From contig CM070546.1 in the NCBI GenBank assembly GCA_036346405.1, positions 108,134,826-108,198,825 on the forward strand: a stretch of DNA of 64,000 nucleotides, given 5' to 3'. The translations under genes and the position numbers were made by a program. Below are positions 57,915 to 64,000 of this stretch, piece by piece; the first letter of the stretch is position 1, and every line of letters begins with the position of its first letter. Under the pieces are notes generated by a model. It was not told the DNA's origin and made no database searches. It saw only the letters and a list, made by a program, of their open reading frames with translations. The stretch is from Phyllostachys edulis (taxonomy: Eukaryota > Streptophyta > Magnoliopsida > Poales > Poaceae).

Positions 57915-58040
57915 TAAGAGGTCTTCTTGGTAGAGGTCCTCGAGGAGGTCCTGAAGAGATCCTCGGAGAGGTCTTCGAAGAGGTCTTTGAGGAGGTCCTG
58001 AAGAGGTCCTTGAAGAGGTACTCGAGGAGGTCGTGAGAGG
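57915..58040 (+). repeat. GAGGTC(C/T)T tandem array next to LTR end
   Basis: About ten units of 'gaggaggtcctgaagaggtc' type, 12-18 bp apart, within 100 bp of the LTR end, so in the transcribed leader if transcription starts upstream. Confidence 0.8.
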
Positions 58041-58129
58041 ACTAGCGCACGGGAGAACGACTGATTTGTGAGCAAGAAATCGGTACAATCATTCACCCCC
58101 CCTCTGATTGTGCTATACGATCCTACAAG

Positions 58130-58141
58130 TGGTATCAGAGC
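58130..58141 (+). promoter_or_regulatory. Primer-binding site (initiator tRNA-Met type)
   Basis: tggtatcagagc, complementary to the 3' end of plant initiator tRNA-Met, two bases after the LTR end. It sets the internal start of the Sirevirus-like element. Confidence 0.93.
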
Positions 58142-58150
58142 AAGATTGCT

Positions 58151-60323
58151 ATGGCGTCAGAGAGGTATGTAAATCGACCTCCCATGCTAGAAAGTACTGA
58201 TTTTTCTTTTTGAAAGTGTCGCATGTAAGCTTACATTGAGGCTCAAGGTAATGATGTTTGGAATAAGGTTTCTAGCCCTTATATGGTTCCTGCTACTGTT
58301 ACAATATAAATAAAACAGATGTTGATCTGAATGCTCAATCTCGTAACTTGTTGTTTCAAAGGATTTCTCGCACAGAATTTGATAATTCTGCCCACTTGAT
58401 ATGGAAAACTCTTTGCGATTATCATGAAGGAACCACTAAAATCAAGAAAGTGCATAAAAATCTTTATCAGAAAGAGTATTCTGATTTTGCTATGAAATCT
58501 AGTGAATCTATTGATGATCTTTTTGCTGGCTTTAAAAAGATTCTAAGTAGTTTATGTGGTGTTGATGTGATTCCTACTGATAAAGATAATGCTTCTAAAA
58601 TTTTGAGATCTTTAGGTTCTGAGTGGTTGATGGTTGTCACAACGATCAATTAAACTATCGATCTAGATACTCTAACCATGGATGATCTCTACTCTAGATT
58701 GAAAACCTATGAGATGGAAGCTGTGCCATCCAAGATTGATAAATCTTCACCTTTAGCTCTGTGGCTAAACCCATGCAGGCTGCTTCCTTGAGCTCTTTTC
58801 TTGTATCCACTTTGTCTTCTTTTTTAGAGGAACGGTTCGAACTACTTCCTGAAGAAGACTTGGTCTTGATCTCCTCACGGGCATACAAGGCACTCAACAA
58901 CATGAGGATGAAAAAGCGAGGAGGTTTCTCAAGCTCGATCAAGTGCTATGAATGTGGCGAGCCAGGTCACATTAAGGCTGAATGTCCCAAGCTCAAAGGG
59001 AAGGTGATCAGAGAAGAAAAGAACTACTGTGGTCGGTCATCCAAGAACAACAACACTAAGGGTGGAAATTTTCGTTGAAAATTTGCTGAAAAGGTTCTTT
59101 CGGCTATTGAGCAACTTGGTTTGAGCGATGTGGAATATGAGAGCTGCGACGACGACAACCACGACAATAATGATCTTAAAGATAAGAAGAACGACAACAA
59201 TGACTTCACGGGGATGTGCTTTATGGCAAGAAACAACGACGACAACAAAGATGAAAGTGATCCCGATGAGGTAAGACTATCCTATGATGAACTTGAAGAT
59301 GGTTTGATTAAACTTGCTGTTGAATTAAAAAAGACAAAAAAGAAATTGAAAGAAAATAATGGTCTTGTTGAAAGCTTAACTTCTGAAATTAAAAAGCTCA
59401 AGTTCAGTGCACCCACTTGTTTAGAGTCAAGTATGTTAAATGCCCAAACTAAAACTTGCTCTAATTGTGGATTGCTAGAAGCTAGACTTAATTCATCTCA
59501 AGACACAATTCAACAGATGCTTTATCATGAGATAGCTTCTTGTTCTAATTGTCCTAAACTCACAATAGAAATTGAAGCTTTGACCAGACAATTTGCTGAC
59601 TTTGCTGAAAAGGAAAGGGAGGCTCTGTCTAGTGCTTCTAAGAAACTTGTGAATGAATCTGTTAAATGCTCAGCTTATTCTACTCTAGTTAAAGAAAATG
59701 AGTATCTTAAGGACACATTAGAGAGATTTTCTTTTGGCAAGAAAATTTTGAATATGATCCTAGACAAGTCAAATGTTAGTGTTAAACATCACGGTCTAGG
59801 ATTTAACTTTGTTGAACATGCCAAGAATAATCCTCTTAAGATTGTTGAGCTTCTTGAACCTGGCAAATTTGCAGTAGAACCTGAACGGAAACAAATTGTT
59901 TTTAAATCTGCTGGTGTTACAACAAACTCATCTACCAAAGTGAGTGCTATAAAGGCAAGAGATACAACTTCTCATAAATTCAAGTATCATTGCACTCATT
60001 GTGGTAGAGAAGGTCATTTGGTTCAATACTGTTTTCGAAAAGCAAAGAAAGAAAAGAGAGACATGTTAAGAAGGACGTCCCGCTCGACAGGTTTGGTAGT
60101 TTTTGTGACAGGACCAGTTAGACCAAAATCCTTCACACGGTCGGACAGGACAGTGGTCAGACCAACACTTAAACGGTGGTCTAACCAACAGTGCACCGAA
60201 TCTAACAATTCTTTGTATTTGTCGACTGTTGCTCTTGTTCGTCGAGTGTCTCAGTACTGGTTACCTAAATCCCTATTTGCTAACCCCAGTACTAAGATAC
60301 CGACGATTGTTCGTGCTTTTTAG
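58151..60323 (+). pseudogene. gag: Sirevirus-like gag with coiled coil and two zinc knuckles
   Basis: The ATG at 58151 follows the primer site. The first part is shortened and broken by stops. The gag core (UBN2-type) is open at 58348-58653 (LIWKTLCDYHEGTTKIKKVHK... SESIDDLFAGFKKILSSL), a further stop follows, then a CCHC knuckle CYECGEPGHIKAEC near 58948-58990. After a stop at 59076, a 400-codon open part (59121-60323) is acidic, then coiled-coil, with paired Cys motifs (CSNCGLLE, CSNCPKL), and carries a second knuckle CTHCGREGHLVQYC near 59992-60036. Long gags with an extra coiled-coil region fit Sireviruses. Confidence 0.8.
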
Positions 60324-61292
60324 GCTCGTTGCAAGGGGAAGGAGAACATTTGGTTCATTGACTCCGGGTGCTCTCGCCATATGACCGGAGACTCATGATG
60401 GTTCTCTTCCCTCACTCATGCCACCGGTGATGAGATGGTCACTTTTGGTGACAATGCGCAAGGACGAGTTCTTGCAAGAGGTACTGTGCGCGTCAACGAC
60501 AAGTTCATTTTAAAAGATGTGGCGCTTGTCAGCAAGTTGAGCTACAATCTACTTTCGGTTTTACAGTTGATTGATGACAATCTTGAGGTAAGCTTTAAGA
60601 AACATTCTTGCTGCATTTTAGATGCATCTGGTGATCTAGTTTGTAAGATTACTCGAGTTGGTCATTTTTTTAAAGGTGATTTTGCATACTCTTCTTCATT
60701 TGAGCTTAGGTGTCTTGTTTCATATGATTCCAAGGATTTGTTTCACTGACATCGAAGACTAGGCCATATTGGTTTTGATCATCTTGCTCGTATCAGTAAT
60801 TTGAATCTTGTTAGAGGTTTTCCTAATCTTAAAATTGACAGATCAATGAATTTTGTGTGTTCTCCATGTCGGCATGGTAAGATGGTTTCAGCATCTCATC
60901 TTTCTCTCTCTCTTGTCATGACTGATGCACCTTGTCAATTGTTGCACATGGACACTGTTGGTCCTACTAGAGTTCAGTCAGTTGGAGGTAAATGGTATGT
61001 TCTTGTTATTGTTGATGATTACTCTAGATACTCTTGGGTCTTTCTCATGGCATCTAAGGACGAAGTTTTTGATCACTTCAGAGAGCTTGTCCTTAGACTT
61101 GCCACTGAACTCCTAGGAGCACTTAGAGCAATTAGAAGTAATAATAGAACTGAATTCAAGAACACATTATTTGCTTCTTTTTGTACTGAAAAAGGTTTAG
61201 ATCATCAATTCTCTTATTTCGTGTGCCTCAAATGTAATGGTGTTGTAGAGCGAAGAATAGAACCTTGGTTGAGATGGCAAGAACAATGTTGA
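60324..61292 (+). pseudogene. Sirevirus-like protease and integrase core
   Basis: The protease motif FIDSGCSRHMTG is present (Asp at 60360-60362), followed by a TGA. 60435-60749 is open through the protease end (LKDVALVSKLSYNLLSV). After a stop, the pre-integrase block (RRLGHIGFDHLARIS ... CSPCRHGKM) and integrase core (LLHMDTVGPTRV ... VIVDDYSRYSWVF) follow. Two catalytic positions are changed: the DNG-type block reads NNR at 61141-61149, and the Glu region reads DHQFS (CAA at 61206). Integrase is therefore dead. A shift near 61290 leads to the next fragment. Confidence 0.88.
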
Positions 61293-61850
61293 ATGAACAT
61301 GCTACACCCAGGAAGTATTGGTCTGAAGCTATTTCTACTGCTTGCTATATTTCTAATAGAGCATTTTTTGCGTGCTAAATTGCATAAGACCTCTTATGAA
61401 CTTCGCTTTGGTCATTATCCTAAGATTTCTCATTTGAGGGTGTTTGTGTGTCGGTGTTTTATTTTTAAACATGAAAATCATGATAAATTTGAATCCAGAT
61501 CCTCAGATGGTATTTTTCTTGGATATCCAGCTCACACTCGAGGTTATCGTGCACTCAATTTAGAAACTAACAAAATTGCTGAGACCTGCGAGGTCACTTT
61601 TGATGAAGCTAGTCCTGGTATTAGAACCGACAATGTAGGTAGAGAAGTAAATGAGGAACCCGAAGACATCTTCAATGACTCAGACAACAATGAGAGAATA
61701 AACCCGATTCACACTACACCAATGGAGACTACACCTAGTGGCTTTGCTCCTACCTCCAATGAGGTAGAGGTCACTACGGCTACACCCTTGTCACCAACGA
61801 GTTCACAGGCTCTTGGCATATTCAACGACGTCATCCTCCTGAACAAATGA
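61293..61850 (+). pseudogene. Sirevirus-like integrase C-terminus and linker to RT
   Basis: Frame-shifted continuation: KTSYELRFGHYPKISHLRVFVCRCF ... FESRSSDGIFLGYPAHTRGYRALNLETNKI, the conserved copia integrase C-terminal block. A Thr/Pro/Glu-rich linker follows, ending at 61850. The RT segment continues in another frame. Confidence 0.85.
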
Positions 61851-61854
61851 TTGG

Positions 61855-63469
61855 TGAGTTAGATGAGAGAGTTCTTCGCAACAGGTATAACTCCAATGCC
61901 TCATATGCTCATGCTGCTTTTGTATCCTCTTTTGAACCCTAAGATGTAAATCACGTTTTATCTGATGAGTCTTGGATTAATGCCATGCATGAGGAATTAG
62001 AAAATTTTGAGCGCAACAAAGTCTGGTCCTTAGTCCCACCTCCTCTTGGTCATAATGTTATTGGAACTAAATGAGTTTTTAAGAATAAACAAAGTGAGGA
62101 TGGTGTTGTTGTTCGAAATAAGGCAAGACTTGTGGCTTAGGGTTTTACCCAGGTGGAAGGTCTTGATTTTGGTGAAACTTTTACACCTGTTGCTCGTTTA
62201 GAAGCCATTAGAATTCTTTTAGCTTTTGCTGCTTCTAAAGGTTTCAGGTTGTATCAAATGGATGTTAAAAGTGTCTTCCTTAATGGCTATATTGAGGAAG
62301 AGGTCTATGTAAGACAGCCTCCTAGGTTTGAAAATCCGAAATTTCCTGATCATGTCTGCAAACTGTCCAAAGCTTTATATGGTTTAAAGCAAGCTCCAAG
62401 AGCATGGTATGATAGGCTTAAATCATATTTGCGGAGTAATGACTTTCAGATGGGCAAGGTAGATAAAACTTTGTTTTCACTCAAGCATGGTAGTGATTTT
62501 TTACTTGTTCAGATTTATGTGGATGATATCATCTTTGGTGGTTCTTCTCATGCTCTTGTTTCCAAGTTTTCAGATACTATGAGCAGGGAATTTGAAATGA
62601 GCATGATGGGAGAACTCACGTTCTTCCTAGGTTTTCAGATCAAGCAATCAAGGAAGGGTATTTTTGTTCATCAAACCAAATACACCAAGGATCTTCTTCG
62701 TCGCTTTGACATGGGGACAAGTAAACCAGTCTCCACACCAATGGGATCCATAACAGTGTTAGACCCTGATGAGGATGGAGAGTCTGTTGATCAAAAAGAG
62801 TACAGAAGCATGATTGGTTCACTTCTGTATCTCACTGCTTAAAGGCTAGACATTCACTTTGCTGTATATCTATGTGCTCGTTTTCAAGCTTCCCCACGTG
62901 CTTCACATCGTCAAGCGGTCAAACGAATCTTCAGGTATCTTTAGTCAACTTTGGAATTTGGCTTGTGGTATTCTTCTTCATCTTGCCTTACCCTTAGAGC
63001 TTTCTCAGATGCTGATTTTAGGGGTTGTAGAATTGATAGGAAGTGCACTTCTGACACTTATCACTTCTTAGGCACATCTCTTATGTCTTGGGCTTCTAGA
63101 AAACAATTGTCTGTTGCTCTTTCCACAACTAAGGCTGAATATGTTGCTGCCGCTTCTTGTTGCTCTCAATTGCTTTGGATGACTTTTACTCTTAAGGATT
63201 TTGTTTTAAATTTGGATAGTGCTCCACTCTTCTGTGATAACACTAGCGCTATTTGTATTGCTAAAAATCCTGTGCAACATTCAAGAACCAAACACATTGA
63301 TATTCGGTATCATTTTCTGAGAGATCATGTTGAAAAGGGAGATGTTGCTTTGCATTTTATTGATACAAAGTCTCAAGTTGCTGATATTTTCACAAAACAG
63401 CTTGATACTGCTCAGTTTGCTCTTTTGCGAAGTGAATTGGGTGTGTTGCATCCAATGGGTTTATTTTGA
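61855..63469 (+). pseudogene. Sirevirus-like reverse transcriptase and RNase H
   Basis: RT from the WINAMHEELENFERNKVW block, with stops at about 61940, 62072 and 62138. The 229-codon open part is 62153-62842: GLDFGETFTPVARLEAIR, MDVKSVFLNG, LYGLKQAPRAWYDRL and an intact YVDD at 62516-62527. A TAA at 62840 and another stop near 62941 precede RNase H (62951-63469: FSDADFRGCRIDRKCTSD, ALSTTKAEYVAAASCCSQ, KHIDIRYHFLRDH), which ends in TGA at 63467. Stops of the CAG-to-TAG and TGG-to-TGA kind suggest deamination decay. Confidence 0.9.
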
Positions 63470-64000
63470 GGGGGAGTTTGGGTTTTAAAAGTTCATAAAC
63501 CTTGTCTTGACAAACAGATCATCAAGTCCAAGCCATTGAAATCAAATGAGTTGTAGAGCTTTCTTTATCATATTTATTCATGTGCTGTGTAGCTTTAATC
63601 TTTACTGGTTATAATTAATTTGCTACATAAGAACTAAAGCATGACATATCTAAATACTTTGACTAGATTGATTATTGTTATCACCTTGTGATTTTCATCG
63701 AAAAGGATGAGCTTGTTTGTGAGTCTTATTTTAAATCATGGTTTTAAAGTAGGTATGTCTCTCATTGCAATCCTGCGATGCTCACTCATTTTGGCATGTT
63801 ATAAAAATAAAAAATAAAAATTAGAAAGAGACATTTGAAAAGATGTATGCTTCAAGCATGCCATACATATCTATGTATTCAAAAGAAAAAAAAGGCACAC
63901 AAAAGTGCTCAAATGAAAAGAAGTATGCTTCAAGCATGCCACTAGTGAAAAGAAGTATGCTTCAAGTATGCCACCTTGAAAATAAGTATGCTACAAGCAT
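63470..64000 (+). other. Sirevirus-like 3' region with purine tract and palindromic repeats
   Basis: gagggggagtttggg directly follows the pol stop (purine tract-like, though no LTR start matching 54284 follows, so it may not be the final one). From about 63836 to the window edge, a unit of about 30 bp recurs four times: gaaaagaagtatgcttcaag plus catgccac. Each has the perfect palindrome ATGCTTCAAGCAT or a one-base variant. Long 3' regions before the 3' LTR with repeated palindromes are known in Sireviruses. The element continues beyond the window. Confidence 0.7.

Larger units (their letters stand above)
54284..58127 (+). mobile_element. 5' LTR of Sirevirus-like copia element, interrupted by a solo LTR
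   Basis: The right end, CCTACA at 58122-58127, lies two bases before the primer-binding site. The left end is taken as TGTTGAATAATTGACCC at 54284, where copia 2 coding sequence stops. Excluding the solo LTR it is about 2.27 kb. It is packed with GGACCTCC/GGAGGTCC (54380-54725, 56870-57110, 57915-58040). The 3' LTR is beyond the window, so neither the left boundary nor a TSD can be confirmed. Confidence 0.65.

Overview
The window is repeat-dense plant nuclear DNA, most likely from a grass (Poaceae). Evidence for this: Ty3/gypsy chromovirus and Ty1/copia (including Sirevirus-like) polyproteins, two Mutator-like elements (MULEs), and a CACTA element whose subterminal hairpins use the TTTAGTC(C/G)GGTTGGT motif common in grass CACTA elements. 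No intact host protein gene and no tRNA or rRNA gene was found. Almost everything is a transposable element (TE), and most are nested in one another. Boundaries below were set by target-site duplications (TSDs) read by eye.

Layout. 1-5.55 kb: an intron-bearing coiled-coil ORF, probably the internal region of a non-autonomous retroelement, cut in mid-exon by a 3.2-kb reverse-oriented solo LTR (1603-4795, TSD tgcgg; called LTR-A). 6.75-7.56 kb: decayed C-terminal part of a MULE transposase. 7562 to ~10.89 kb: a forward LTR related to LTR-A. 10976-29056: MULE-1 (11-bp TSD), carrying a GRF-zinc-finger/coiled-coil/membrane-anchor gene (+) and a large transposase gene (-). The transposase is split by a 12.3-kb CACTA element (13768-26080, TSD tca) that encodes a TNP2-type transposase, a TNP1/Ulp1-type second gene and a captured receptor-kinase tail. 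29.07-31.52 kb: spacer with small tandem repeats and a foldback element. 31534-44511: MULE-2 (TSD ttttctttt), non-autonomous, with termini related to MULE-1. A chromodomain-bearing gypsy element (32455 to ~43.8 kb) sits inside it, with a chimeric 5' LTR.

45526-51688: a complete but decayed copia element on the minus strand (TSD cacag). 52265-54283: remains of a second, Tork/TNT1-like copia element (-) that lost its reverse transcriptase. At 54284 it is interrupted by a Sirevirus-like copia element (+) that runs off the right edge. The 5' LTR of that element contains a further 1.57-kb solo copia LTR (54833-56403, TSD aggag).

The feature that recurs across the window and is not explained by any single family is the motif GGACCTCC and its complement GGAGGTCC. 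It is dense in three gypsy-type LTRs and in the unrelated Sirevirus-like LTR, partly as 20-60-bp minisatellites whose spacers diverge while the core stays. All reading frames carry stops, frameshifts or lost catalytic residues. The one element whose transposase would be nearly open if its insertion were discounted is MULE-1.
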